Of a stretch of DNA of 39,570 nucleotides, positions 17,345 through 27,620 are shown one piece after another. The notes under the pieces were generated by a model, which was not told the DNA's origin, did not search any database, and saw only the letters and a list, made by a program, of their open reading frames with translations. The DNA comes from Bacteroidaceae bacterium (GTDB taxonomy: Bacteria; Bacteroidota; Bacteroidia; Bacteroidales; Bacteroidaceae), in contig JAEEOD010000170.1 of NCBI GenBank assembly GCA_016284115.1, positions 1 to 39,570 of the forward strand, in the 5' to 3' direction. Numbering within the stretch: position 1 is the first letter of the stretch; each line of letters begins with the position of its first letter. The position numbers and the translations under genes were made by a program.

Positions 17345-18076
17345 TTAAGTATGTAAACCTCCATTAATATTGATTACTTCTCCTGTGATGTAGGCAGCTT
17401 CATCTGAAACCAGAAAAGCAACTAAAGCAGCTACTTCTTCTGGTTTTCCAAAACGCCCAACTGGTACAAGTTTCACTAATTCTTCTTTAGAAAGATCTTT
17501 AGTCATGTCGGTTTCTATAAAACCAGGAGCTATAGCATTAACAGTTACTCCTCTTGATGCAACTTCTTGAGCCAATGCTTTAGTTGCTCCAATTAAACCT
17601 GCTTTCGCTGCACTATAATTGCACTGACCTGGCAAGCCTTTAATTCCTGACAAAGAAGAAATATTAATTATTCGACCTCCTCGACGCCTAGGCATCATGT
17701 GTTTTAGCAATCTACGAGTTAAATAAAAAAAGCCATTAAGAGTTGTACTGATAACATCATTCCATTCACTATCATCCATCATAAAAAGAGCATTATCATG
17801 TCTTTTACCTGCATTGTTAACAAGTACAGAGAAATAATCATCTGGATGATTGTCTTCCCATGTATTAAGTGCATTGTCAACTTGTTCTTTGTCAGAAACA
17901 TCAAATTTCAGGAGTTCAGCTACACCCCCTAATTGTTTAATTAACTCACATGTTTCTTGAGCAGATTTATCATTAGATTGATAATTTATAACGACAGGCA
18001 TACCCATTTGGGACAATTTAAGACATATAGCCCTTCCAATCCCTCGAGAGCCACCAGTAACCAAAGCATACTTCAT
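17345..18076 (-). CDS. FabG-like 3-ketoacyl-ACP reductase
   Basis: This is a short-chain dehydrogenase of 243 residues with the NADPH motif TGGSRGIG (residues 7-14), VNNAG, and a Ser-Tyr-Lys catalytic set in NISSLSG and YSAAK. The tail (EVININGGLHT) is typical of FabG. It is the first gene of the polyene operon. I start at ATG 18076; a GTG at 18085 in the same frame is possible but has no better context. Its role would be to reduce each 3-keto intermediate before dehydration. A predicted promoter lies about 150 bases upstream, so the operon has a long leader. Confidence 0.92.
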   Translation of the reverse strand: MKYALVTGGSRGIGRAICLKLSQMGMPVVINYQSNDKSAQETCELIKQLGGVAELLKFDVSDKEQVDNALNTWEDNHPDDYFSVLVNNAGKRHDNALFMMDDSEWNDVISTTLNGFFYLTRRLLKHMMPRRRGGRIINISSLSGIKGLPGQCNYSAAKAGLIGATKALAQEVASRGVTVNAIAPGFIETDMTKDLSKEELVKLVPVGRFGKPEEVAALVAFLVSDEAAYITGEVININGGLHT

Positions 18077-18133
18077 AATGTACACATACTTGTCGGCTCT
18101 CTAACAAGTCAAAATAAGCTATAAAAAAAACGT

Positions 18134-18202
18134 GGAGCCTGCTGTCACTTATTTCACATTCTAAAGCGTACAGTACGTCTTTCTATAAAAAACACAGACT
18201 CC
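18134..18202 (-). other. Leader inverted repeat followed by a U-run (possible attenuator) around a near-palindrome
   Basis: In the leader of the polyene operon (read on the minus strand), GGAGUCUG (18202-18195) can pair with CAGGCUCC (18141-18134) with one G-U pair. Eight U residues (18130-18123) follow after a 3-base gap. Inside the loop lies the near-palindrome CGTACAGTACG (18167-18177), flanked by AAAG and CTTT. The layout could be a transcription attenuator or an operator for a regulator. The long loop makes a simple terminator less certain. Confidence 0.35.
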
Positions 18203-18228
18203 TACTCTAAACTATTCGGAATCTTCTG

Positions 18229-18260
18229 CAAAGATAAACTTTTGCTACTAATATACCAAC
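18229..18260 (-). promoter_or_regulatory. Predicted promoter of the polyene operon
   Basis: Read on the minus strand, GTTG at 18260-18257 (consensus TTTG) is followed after exactly 20 bases by TATCTTTG at 18236-18229, a full match to the Bacteroidetes -7 box TAnnTTTG. Transcription would start near 18222, leaving a leader of about 145 bases before the ketoreductase ATG. Confidence 0.6.
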
Positions 18261-18566
18261 AAGAATTAGTGGTTTTTTCTATCACTAGTAAGAAATGCCG
18301 ATGTGGAATGCAGTTTAACCTGCGGGCAACATTATCGGGATAAATCTCCCCTAGTTTTTAAGGGCATTATAGCTTATTTTATACGAGAACCGTTCTCAAT
18401 GACGACGAGACCCGTTTTCGCTGCTCTTGAGAGCTATCCTCGTCTAATTTGGTCTTTTGTCAGCACCAATAAGGGGAATATTTACGACAAAAAACATTAT
18501 AACAAACAGACAAACATTGAATTACGAACGTCACTTTAAATTAATTTAAAATAAAATCAATGATAA
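18261..18566. other. Intergenic control region with several inverted repeats, no convincing gene
   Basis: This stretch of about 300 bases lies between two divergent promoters. It contains short dyads: GCAG/CTGC at 18310-18323, GGGA/TCCC at about 18337-18350, GAGAAC-C-GTTCTC at 18385-18397, GCTCT-TG-AGAGC at 18423-18434, and GACGAG (18404-18409) with CTCGTC (18439-18444) enclosing the last. A 78-codon frame from a GTG at 18303 crosses it, but it has no recognisable family or good start. It may hold operators, a structured RNA or gene remnants. Confidence 0.4.
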
Positions 18567-18598
18567 TTTGCATGGGTAAGAAATAGCCATTATCTTTG
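18567..18598 (+). promoter_or_regulatory. Predicted promoter of the esterase-GH16 pair
   Basis: TTTG at 18567-18570 and TATCTTTG at 18591-18598 are separated by 20 bases, a full match to the Bacteroidetes consensus. The ATG of the esterase follows about 50 bases downstream. Confidence 0.75.
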
Positions 18599-18609
18599 CG
18601 TAAAAATAA

Positions 18610-20636
<2,027 letters not shown>

Positions 20637-20655
20637 AGACTCCTAATTATAATTT

Positions 20656-20686
20656 AAAAAAAGGCTACGTTTCCGTAGCCTTTTTA
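20656..20686 (+). terminator. Intrinsic terminator after the GH16 gene
   Basis: GGCTACG (20663-20669) and CGTAGCC (20674-20680) form a perfect 7-bp stem with a TTTC loop. It is flanked by an A-run before and a T-run after, which extend the stem to about 12 bp. Confidence 0.88.
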
Positions 20687-20698
20687 AATATAATTATG

Positions 20699-20706
20699 TA
20701 ACTTTG
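20699..20706 (+). promoter_or_regulatory. Candidate -7 box of the M13 peptidase gene
   Basis: TAACTTTG matches TAnnTTTG and lies 38 bases before the ATG at 20745. No TTTG is found at the right distance upstream, where the terminator stem sits, so the -33 element is poor. Confidence 0.4.
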
Positions 20707-20744
20707 TGCCGATTTTGAAGTTTAAACACCAAAATGTTATATAA

Positions 20745-22775
20745 ATGAAAGCAAAGTATCTTTTAACAATGGTTGCAGGTTTGGTATTGGTAGCTTGCAA
20801 CCAAGCTCCAAAACAGACATCAGGTCTGCATCTGGAGTACATGGACCAGACACAAAAACCTGGTACCGATTTCTATCAATTTGTAAACGGTGGATGGCAA
20901 AAGTTGCACCCACTGCCAGGTGACAAGGCTCGTTTCGCAACATTCGACATGCTGTCTGAGCGCGCATCTGAGGCACTGAGTACTATGGTGCAAGAGTTGG
21001 CGAAGGCTGACAATGCCGAGGGTACCAACGCACAGAAGGTTGGCGATATGTATTCGTTGGTAATGGATAGCGCTCGCTTGAATGCCGAGGGTGTAGAACC
21101 TATCAAGGCTGATTTGGCAGAGATAGCTGCGCTGAAGAGCCAGAAGGACGTATATGAGTTGCTCGCTAAGCTGAACAAGCGTGGTGTAAGCGCATATTAT
21201 GGATTAGGTGTCGGCACCGATGCCAAGAATTCTAAGGCACACATCATGAGCTTGCGTCAGGGCAGCCTATCATTGGGGCAAATTGACTATTACAAGGAAA
21301 ACGACGATAATACTGTTCGCATTCGTGAGGCTTTCAAACAGCACATCGTGAACATGTTCAAGTTGGCTGGTTACAGCGATGCTGATGCACAGAAGGCTCG
21401 TGACGTGGTGATGGACGTAGAGAATGAGTTGGCTAACAACTTCCGTTCTCGTACACAGATGCGTGACCCAGAGGCTAACTACAATAAGATGACGATGGAC
21501 GAGGTGAAGAAGCTCTATCCTTCTATTCCATTCCAGAAGATATTTGATATCATGGGCATCAAGGGTGAAGTGAATGAGATGGTGGTTGGTCAGCCAGAAG
21601 CTATCACTGCTGCCATGAAACTGATTGACAAACTGCCTGTTGACAAGCAGATTCTCTACTTGCAGTGGAAGCAGATTTCATCAGCAGCCAACAACCTGAG
21701 CGATGCATTCGTTACAGAGAGCTTCGATTTCAACAGTCGCGTAATGGCTGGTGTACAGGAGCAGGAACCACGTTGGAAGCGTGCTTTGCGTGCAACTGAA
21801 GGTGCTCTGGGTGAAGTTCTGGGTCAGCTGTATGTTGAGAAGTTCTTCCCACCTGAGGCAAAGGCTCGTATGGAACAGCTCGTAAAGAGTGAACAGGAAG
21901 CACTGGGTGAGCGCATCAAGGCGCTGACTTGGATGAGTGATGCTACCAAGAAGCAGGCATTAGACAAATTGGCTACTTTCCGTGTGAAGGTTGGTTATCC
22001 TGATGAGTGGAAAGATTATTCAACCCTGACCATCGATCCTAAAAAGTCATATTACGAGAACTCTAAGGCTGTACGTCTCTGGAGATATGAAGAATCAATT
22101 GACAAGTACGGCAAGGAAGTTGACCCAACAGAGTGGCACATGACTCCACAGACTGTAAATGCTTATTATAGCTCTACTACCAACGAGATTTGCTTCCCAG
22201 CTGGCATCCTACAGCCTCCATTCTTTGACATGAACGCTGACGATGCCTTCAACTATGGCGGTATCGGTGTGGTAATCGGTCATGAGATGAGCCACGGTTT
22301 TGACGATTCTGGTCGTCAGTTTGACAAGGATGGTAATATGTCTGGCTGGTGGAGTGAGGAAGACAACGAGAACTTCAAGCAGCGTGCACAGGTACTGATT
22401 GACTTCTTCTCTGGCATTGAAGTAGCTCCAGGTGTTCACGGCAATGGTGCCATGACTTTAGGCGAGAATATTGGCGACCACGGAGGTCTGAAGATTGCTT
22501 ATACCGCATACAAGAATGCTACGAAAGACAACCCATTGCCTGACAAGGATGGCTTTACTGCCGACCAGCGCTTCTTCTTAGCATTTGCTGGTGTATGGGC
22601 TAACAATATTACTGACCAAGAGATTCTGCGTCGCACCAAGACGGATGTTCACTCTTTGGGTCGTTGGCGTGTGAATGGTGCCCTTCCTCAGATTGATGCA
22701 TGGTACGAGGCGTTCAACATCACCGAGGATGATCCTATGTTTATACCAAAGGAAAAGCGTGCAGATGTATGGTAA
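20745..22775 (+). CDS. pepO: M13-family zinc metallopeptidase (neprilysin/PepO-like) lipoprotein
   Basis: This 676-residue protein has a lipoprotein signal (MKAKYLLTMVAGLVLVAC, Cys18). The N-terminal PF05649-like helical domain is followed by the catalytic domain with the zinc motif HEMSH (513-517) in IGHEMSHGFDDSGRQFD. The third ligand, Glu574, is in GENIGDHGG, and RWRVNGALPQIDAWYEAF near the end is characteristic of M13 enzymes. The length matches the family. It would act outside the cytoplasm on oligopeptides. It is a single-gene unit between two terminators, so a link to the flanking glycan genes is not implied. Confidence 0.94.
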   Translation: MKAKYLLTMVAGLVLVACNQAPKQTSGLHLEYMDQTQKPGTDFYQFVNGGWQKLHPLPGDKARFATFDMLSERASEALSTMVQELAKADNAEGTNAQKVGDMYSLVMDSARLNAEGVEPIKADLAEIAALKSQKDVYELLAKLNKRGVSAYYGLGVGTDAKNSKAHIMSLRQGSLSLGQIDYYKENDDNTVRIREAFKQHIVNMFKLAGYSDADAQKARDVVMDVENELANNFRSRTQMRDPEANYNKMTMDEVKKLYPSIPFQKIFDIMGIKGEVNEMVVGQPEAITAAMKLIDKLPVDKQILYLQWKQISSAANNLSDAFVTESFDFNSRVMAGVQEQEPRWKRALRATEGALGEVLGQLYVEKFFPPEAKARMEQLVKSEQEALGERIKALTWMSDATKKQALDKLATFRVKVGYPDEWKDYSTLTIDPKKSYYENSKAVRLWRYEESIDKYGKEVDPTEWHMTPQTVNAYYSSTTNEICFPAGILQPPFFDMNADDAFNYGGIGVVIGHEMSHGFDDSGRQFDKDGNMSGWWSEEDNENFKQRAQVLIDFFSGIEVAPGVHGNGAMTLGENIGDHGGLKIAYTAYKNATKDNPLPDKDGFTADQRFFLAFAGVWANNITDQEILRRTKTDVHSLGRWRVNGALPQIDAWYEAFNITEDDPMFIPKEKRADVW

Positions 22776-22783
22776 TCTGTTGA

Positions 22784-22829
22784 AGTCAATAAAAAAGGCT
22801 GCTTGATTGAGCAGCCTTTTTTATTGACT
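22784..22829 (+). terminator. Strong intrinsic terminator with perfect 20-bp stem
   Basis: The sequences 22784-22803 and 22810-22829 are perfect reverse complements with a 6-base loop (TGATTG). The core GGCTGCT/AGCAGCC is flanked by A6 and T6, so it should stop transcription on both strands. Confidence 0.92.
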
Positions 22830-22835
22830 ATATGT

Positions 22836-22867
22836 TTTGCGATTTTCTCTTCTTTTCAGTATATTTG
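22836..22867 (+). promoter_or_regulatory. Predicted promoter of the SusC/SusD-like operon
   Basis: TTTG at 22836-22839 and TATATTTG at 22860-22867, with a 20-base spacer, match the Bacteroidetes consensus exactly. The ATG at 22887 follows after a short leader. The -33 element starts only 6 bases past the terminator stem. Confidence 0.75.
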
Positions 22868-22886
22868 CATAGCTAAAGAAGTTACT

Positions 22887-25589
22887 ATGCGAAGATTTAT
22901 TTATACATTATTCTTATTGGGCATTGCATCATCTATTGCTGCCCAGATACAACGCACCGACACGCTGAGTGTAGGTTATGCTACAGGTAATGCCAAGACC
23001 ATGAGCGGAAGTGTGGAAAAAGTGGGGGAAGACCGCATGAACAAAGGTCTTATCACGAACTCTTTGGATGCCTTAAGCGGACAAGCTGCCGGTGTAAGCA
23101 TATCCACAGGCACTAATACTTCTGCCATGCTGAGCTCGGTACGTGTAAGGGGTACTACCTCGCTAACTGGTGGCAACGACCCCTTGGTCATTATTGACGG
23201 AGTACAGAGCGACCTGACCACCCTAAGCAATATTTACCCTGGCGACATTGAAAGTTTCACGATTCTGAAAGATGCATCTGAGACTGCACAATACGGTAGT
23301 CGTGGAGCATCAGGCGTGATTGAAGTAGCAACGAAAAAAGGACAAGCAGACAACTTCTATATCAGCTATGACGGCAACGTGGGTTTTGAAAGCATTTACA
23401 AGAATATCCAGATGCTGGATGCCACAAGATATAGAAATGTTACGAAAAGCATGGGCATGAACATCGTGGATAACGGATTCAACTCAGATTTCTCCAGCTC
23501 CATCACCCGTACAGGTTCCGTGCAACGACATCATGTGGCTTTTGGTGGAGGTACCGAACAATCGTCTTTCCGTGCATCATTAGGCTTCTTAGACCACAAC
23601 ACGGTGATTCAACGCATAGGCAACAGAAACTTCACGGCTAAAATTGACGTGACTCAAATGGGATTCAATGACTGCTTGAAGGTTGACTTGGGCATGTTCG
23701 GCTCTTTTCAAAGAAACAAATACATCCATGACATTCAGAAGCTGTTCTATTCATCAGCATCGTTCAACCCCACCTTCAAGACGGGACGAAATGACGATGG
23801 CAGTTGGAGTCAATATAGTGATGCCTCGCAAATTAACCATCCCCAGTCATTGCTCGACATCCTCGACCACGACGACAATGCTCACTTCAACACTCACATG
23901 AAAGCTTCCTTCGATTTAGGTCACGGCCTCTCAATAGCAGCATTCGGCTCATATTCGTACAATGTGGTGAACCAGTCACAGTTCATGCCAACTTATGTAT
24001 GGAGCCACGGACAGATATACAGAGGTGAGACCAAGATGGAGGATATGTTAGGTAACATCCTAGTGAGCTACAATCTCAACTTCGACAATCATCATCTGGA
24101 TCTACTGGGGTTGGCTGAGGTGCAGAAAACCATCCTCAAGGAGTTTCACACCACCTCATCAAACCTCTCCACCAACGATTATGGCTACCATAACCTACAG
24201 GCTGGAGCAGAACGGTTATGGGATGGCACGTCATCAAGGTATGAGGATCCACGTATGACATCCTTCATGGGACGTGTGAACTACAGCTATCTGGAGCGTT
24301 ACTCACTGACTCTCAACATGCGTGCCGATGCCTCGAGCAAAGTTGGCAGGAACCATCGCTGGGGTTTCTTCCCCTCAGTATCTGGTGCATGGGTCATCAG
24401 CGATGAGCCGTGGATGCGAACCATCAGGCCTACCGTCAACAACCTGAAGTTGCGTCTGGGTTATGGCTTAAGTGGTAACTTGGGAGCCATTGACAGTTAC
24501 AACTCACTGGAATTGGTGAAACCCAATGGTGTAGTGCCAGTCAACGGGTCACCAACAGTGACCTTAGGCATCATACGCAATGCCAACCCTGATTTGAAAT
24601 GGGAGGTGAAGCATACTTTCAACATGGGTCTCGACCTGGGATTCTGGAACAACCGACTGGTGGTGACAGCCGACTATTATCATTCCAAGACCACCGACAT
24701 GCTGTATATGTATAATGTGACCGTGCCTCCCTACCCTTATGACAAACTGCTTGCCAACATCGGGTCGATGAAGAACAGTGGTTTGGAAATAGGCATTGGT
24801 GCATCACTGATACAACAACGTGACATCGATTTCAATGCGAATGTGAACATTGCTTTCCAGCAGAACAAACTGGTATCGCTAAGCGGTAAGTTTGGTAACG
24901 ATTACCTTACTGCCCCTTCGATGTCAGCCATCGGCACTATCAATGGAGCTGGCTTTCACGGAGGCTATAACGATATTGTCTATCAAGCTGTAGGACAACC
25001 GTTGGGTGTGTTCTATTTACCACATTGCACAGGATTGATACCTCAAGCTGACGGTACCTATCGTTATGAGATAGCCGACCTGAATGGTGACGGGGTGAGG
25101 GACGTGGCGACCGACCGCTATTTTGCAGGACAGGCTACACCCAAAGTGCTGATAGGTTCTAATTTCAGTTTCCGTTATAAGGATTTCGACATTTCCCTGC
25201 AAGTAAACGGTGCTTTTGGCCACAAGATTTTCAATGGCACTGCCCTTACTTATATGAATATAAACTCGTTGCCTTATTACAATGTGATGCCAGAAGCACC
25301 AGAGCAACAAATAGGCGACCAGATGGTTACCGACTACTGGCTGGAACGTGGAGACTACCTGAACTTCGATTATCTCACTATTGGATGGAATGTGCCATTG
25401 GGCAAGGCGAAGTACGTACGTAACCTGCGACTGTCTTTGTCTGTAAACAACCTCACCACCATTACCAGTTATTCTGGACTTACCCCCATGATTAACAGCA
25501 ACGTGGTGGGCAACACTTTGGGATTAGATGATAAGCGCACTTACCCTGTATATCGTTCATACTCGTTAGGAGTAAGCATACAATTCTAA
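22887..25589 (+). CDS. SusC-like TonB-dependent outer-membrane receptor
   Basis: I chose the ATG at 22887 because it starts a proper signal peptide (MRRFIYTLFLLGIASSIAAQ). A longer frame from 22803 would run into the terminator and precede the promoter. The mature protein opens with a TonB-box-like DTLSVGYATG, followed directly by the plug domain (LDALSGQAAGVSI, VRVRGTTSL, PLVIIDGV, LKDASETAQYGSRGASGVI), which carries the SusC signature. The usual N-terminal carboxypeptidase-regulatory-like domain is missing, making it about 900 residues instead of about 1000. The C-terminal barrel ends in YSLGVSIQF. With the SusD-like partner it should import a glycan or other oligomer. Confidence 0.93.
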   Translation: MRRFIYTLFLLGIASSIAAQIQRTDTLSVGYATGNAKTMSGSVEKVGEDRMNKGLITNSLDALSGQAAGVSISTGTNTSAMLSSVRVRGTTSLTGGNDPLVIIDGVQSDLTTLSNIYPGDIESFTILKDASETAQYGSRGASGVIEVATKKGQADNFYISYDGNVGFESIYKNIQMLDATRYRNVTKSMGMNIVDNGFNSDFSSSITRTGSVQRHHVAFGGGTEQSSFRASLGFLDHNTVIQRIGNRNFTAKIDVTQMGFNDCLKVDLGMFGSFQRNKYIHDIQKLFYSSASFNPTFKTGRNDDGSWSQYSDASQINHPQSLLDILDHDDNAHFNTHMKASFDLGHGLSIAAFGSYSYNVVNQSQFMPTYVWSHGQIYRGETKMEDMLGNILVSYNLNFDNHHLDLLGLAEVQKTILKEFHTTSSNLSTNDYGYHNLQAGAERLWDGTSSRYEDPRMTSFMGRVNYSYLERYSLTLNMRADASSKVGRNHRWGFFPSVSGAWVISDEPWMRTIRPTVNNLKLRLGYGLSGNLGAIDSYNSLELVKPNGVVPVNGSPTVTLGIIRNANPDLKWEVKHTFNMGLDLGFWNNRLVVTADYYHSKTTDMLYMYNVTVPPYPYDKLLANIGSMKNSGLEIGIGASLIQQRDIDFNANVNIAFQQNKLVSLSGKFGNDYLTAPSMSAIGTINGAGFHGGYNDIVYQAVGQPLGVFYLPHCTGLIPQADGTYRYEIADLNGDGVRDVATDRYFAGQATPKVLIGSNFSFRYKDFDISLQVNGAFGHKIFNGTALTYMNINSLPYYNVMPEAPEQQIGDQMVTDYWLERGDYLNFDYLTIGWNVPLGKAKYVRNLRLSLSVNNLTTITSYSGLTPMINSNVVGNTLGLDDKRTYPVYRSYSLGVSIQF

Positions 25590-25601
25590 TTGATAACCGA
25601 C

Positions 25602-27221
25602 ATGAAAAAGATTTACATCATATTTGCGGCGATAGTGATGACATCGTGCAACTCTTTCCTCGACGAAGAGCCCAAGGACCAAAATGTGGAAGAGTTGGCA
25701 TACCAAAATGCAAGTTCACTATATCTGAATACTGTAGCCACACTCTATAACTATATAGGTGGCAACACCCAGAGTCAAGGCCTGCAAGGCACCTACCGAG
25801 GGGTATATGACTTCAACACATTCACCACCGACGAAGCCATCATCCCCACCCGAGGGAGCGACTGGTACGATGGTGGTTTCTGGCAGGAAATCTTCCTGCA
25901 CGATTGGGATGCAGGAACGGGTGCGCTGAATGACACATGGAAGTACCTGTATAAGGTCATCGCCCTCTGTAACCGCTCCCTCGAGACACTCGACAGTCAT
26001 GCGTCACTGCTCAGCACTGACAAGCAGACTGCCTATAACGCTGAAGTGCGTGCCTTGAGAGCCATGTATTACTATTACCTGATGGATATGTTCGGAAGGG
26101 TGCCTTTGGTGCTCTCCTCTTCCACACCTATGAGTGAGATTAACCAGAGTACGCGACCTGAGGTGTTCAAATTCGTGATGAAGGAATTGAAATACGCTCA
26201 CGACATACTGCCCATTACTCGCAGCAATGAACTGAACGACTATTACGGACGCATCACATGTCCTGTAGTGGACTTCCTCCTGGCAAAGATTTGTCTGAAC
26301 GCAGAAATCTACATGGACGAGAATTGGACCGACGGCATCAGAACGCCAGGAAAAGACATAATGATTGACGTGGACGATCAACAGATGAATGCCTGGGAAG
26401 CATGTTTTACTTACTGCAAGTATCTTGCATCTTATGGCTATGATCTCGAGCCCGTCATGAGCGACTGCTTTGCCGTGCATAACGAAAATTCCGTGGAAAA
26501 CATCTTTACCATCCCCATGGATCCCAGCAAATACGCCAACCAGATGCAGAACCTCTTCCGTTCATACCACTACCGCCATGCCGGCTTGTATGGCATGAGT
26601 GGGGAAAATGGCTCCAGTGCCACGTTAGAGGCCCTCGCCACATTTGGATATGGTACCGATGAAACCGACAACCGCTTTGACCAGACATACTACTGGAACC
26701 TTATAACAGACGACCAAGGTAATCCTATCATAATGCAGAACGGACAGGTACTGGAATACCATCCTGAAGCCATCAAACTGGATTTGTCGGGAGATGTATA
26801 TGAGGCGTTGGCAGGTGCCAGGATGAAGAAATATGCCATAGACTACACCTCTACCAAAGACGGCAAACTGATGAACAACGACATCGTGCTGTTCCGCTAT
26901 GCAGACGTGTTGCTCATGATGAGTGAGGCAAAGGTTCGTAACGGTAAAAATGGTGATGAGGAGCTAAATGCCGTGCGTTCCCGCTCAGGCATGGGCTATC
27001 GCAAGGCTACATTGGACAATATCCTAGCTGAAAGGCAATTGGAGTTGGCTTGGGAAGGTTGGCGTCGCCAAGACCTTATCCGCTTCGGTCAGTTCACCAG
27101 AGCATATTCCAGTCGCCCGCAGATTCCGAATGAAGACAATGGCTTTACTACTGTCTTTCCCATACCAGGCGACGTGCTCACGCTGAACCCAATCATGAAG
27201 CAGAATTATGGCTATGATTGA
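25602..27221 (+). CDS. SusD-like surface glycan-binding lipoprotein (RagB/SusD family)
   Basis: From ATG 25602 the protein has 539 residues and a lipobox at IVMTSC (Cys16), followed by the usual NSFLDEEP start of SusD proteins. TPR-like helices include YNAEVRALRAMYYYYLMDMFG, and LNAVRSRSGM and ERQLELAWEGWRRQDLIRFG are conserved family blocks near the C-terminus. It begins 12 bases after the SusC-like stop, so the two form one operon; a TTG at 25590 in the same frame is not needed. It should sit on the cell surface and pass ligand to the receptor. Its ligand is unknown; a GH16 and an esterase gene 2.3 kb upstream hint at a beta-glucan or acylated plant glycan. Confidence 0.93.
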   Translation: MKKIYIIFAAIVMTSCNSFLDEEPKDQNVEELAYQNASSLYLNTVATLYNYIGGNTQSQGLQGTYRGVYDFNTFTTDEAIIPTRGSDWYDGGFWQEIFLHDWDAGTGALNDTWKYLYKVIALCNRSLETLDSHASLLSTDKQTAYNAEVRALRAMYYYYLMDMFGRVPLVLSSSTPMSEINQSTRPEVFKFVMKELKYAHDILPITRSNELNDYYGRITCPVVDFLLAKICLNAEIYMDENWTDGIRTPGKDIMIDVDDQQMNAWEACFTYCKYLASYGYDLEPVMSDCFAVHNENSVENIFTIPMDPSKYANQMQNLFRSYHYRHAGLYGMSGENGSSATLEALATFGYGTDETDNRFDQTYYWNLITDDQGNPIIMQNGQVLEYHPEAIKLDLSGDVYEALAGARMKKYAIDYTSTKDGKLMNNDIVLFRYADVLLMMSEAKVRNGKNGDEELNAVRSRSGMGYRKATLDNILAERQLELAWEGWRRQDLIRFGQFTRAYSSRPQIPNEDNGFTTVFPIPGDVLTLNPIMKQNYGYD

Positions 27222-27466
27222 GCTAATGCTTGGTCGATGGCCTTAGCAAACTGATCGGCACAAGAAGTGAGTTTGTCACCACAAGTGTTGCCACGAAGGG
27301 TATCAGCTACCCACTTGGCATCAGCACCTTCCACAAGTTTAGGAATGGCCTTAAGGTTGCCCGGACAACCTTTGGTGAATACGATATTATGCAACTTGCC
27401 ATCTACGATCTCAAAGTCGATACATTGGGAACAAACGCCCTGAGGAATATAAGAATAATGTGCCAT
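27212..27466 (-). CDS. TSCPD-domain protein (TIGR03905-like)
   Basis: This 84-residue protein is rich in Cys: GVCSQCIDF near the start, KGCPGNL in the middle and NTCGDKLTSCADQ near the end. The last resembles the TSCPD domain, which also occurs at the C-terminus of some ribonucleotide reductases and as small stand-alone proteins. The function is unknown; the paired Cys suggest metal binding. The frame can be read upstream as far as 27766, but that part overlaps the metA promoter and gene, so I start at ATG 27466. Its end overlaps the end of the SusD-like gene by 10 bases (convergent). Confidence 0.82.
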   Translation of the reverse strand: MAHYSYIPQGVCSQCIDFEIVDGKLHNIVFTKGCPGNLKAIPKLVEGADAKWVADTLRGNTCGDKLTSCADQFAKAIDQALAQS

Positions 27467-27493
27467 AATAGTGAATATATGATTTATTTGGTG

Positions 27494-27525
27494 CAAAGAT
27501 AATAAAAAATAACGTACCTTTAAAT
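27494..27525 (-). promoter_or_regulatory. Candidate promoter of the TSCPD gene
   Basis: On the minus strand, TATCTTTG at 27501-27494 matches the -7 box and lies 28 bases before the ATG. At the 20-base spacing there is TTTA rather than TTTG near 27525-27522, so the -33 part is imperfect. Confidence 0.5.
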
Positions 27526-27565
27526 AAAGTAGGTAGTGTTTCATCAAAACAAATATCCAAGCATT

Positions 27566-27597
27566 TTTGGTTTTGTGTTTAACTTGCACTAACTTTG
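27566..27597 (+). promoter_or_regulatory. Predicted promoter of metA
   Basis: TTTG at 27566-27569 and TAACTTTG at 27590-27597, with a 20-base spacer, match the consensus. The leader before the ATG at 27621 would be under 25 bases, too short for a riboswitch. Confidence 0.75.
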
Positions 27598-27620
27598 CAA
27601 TCAAATAAAGCAAATGAACC

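Noticed and set aside
18303..18539. 78-codon frame in the divergent control region
   Set aside because: It starts with GTG, has no family resemblance and lies across inverted repeats upstream of a consensus promoter; probably chance.
22803..22886. Longer N-terminus of the SusC-like protein
   Set aside because: It would start within the terminator hairpin and upstream of the predicted promoter; the ATG at 22887 begins a proper signal peptide.
26004..26480. 158-codon minus-strand frame inside the SusD-like gene
   Set aside because: It is opposite a clear SusD coding sequence, with no motif or signal peptide.
27598..27620. SAM riboswitch before metA
   Set aside because: The predicted leader is under 25 bases, too short for any known SAM-binding RNA.
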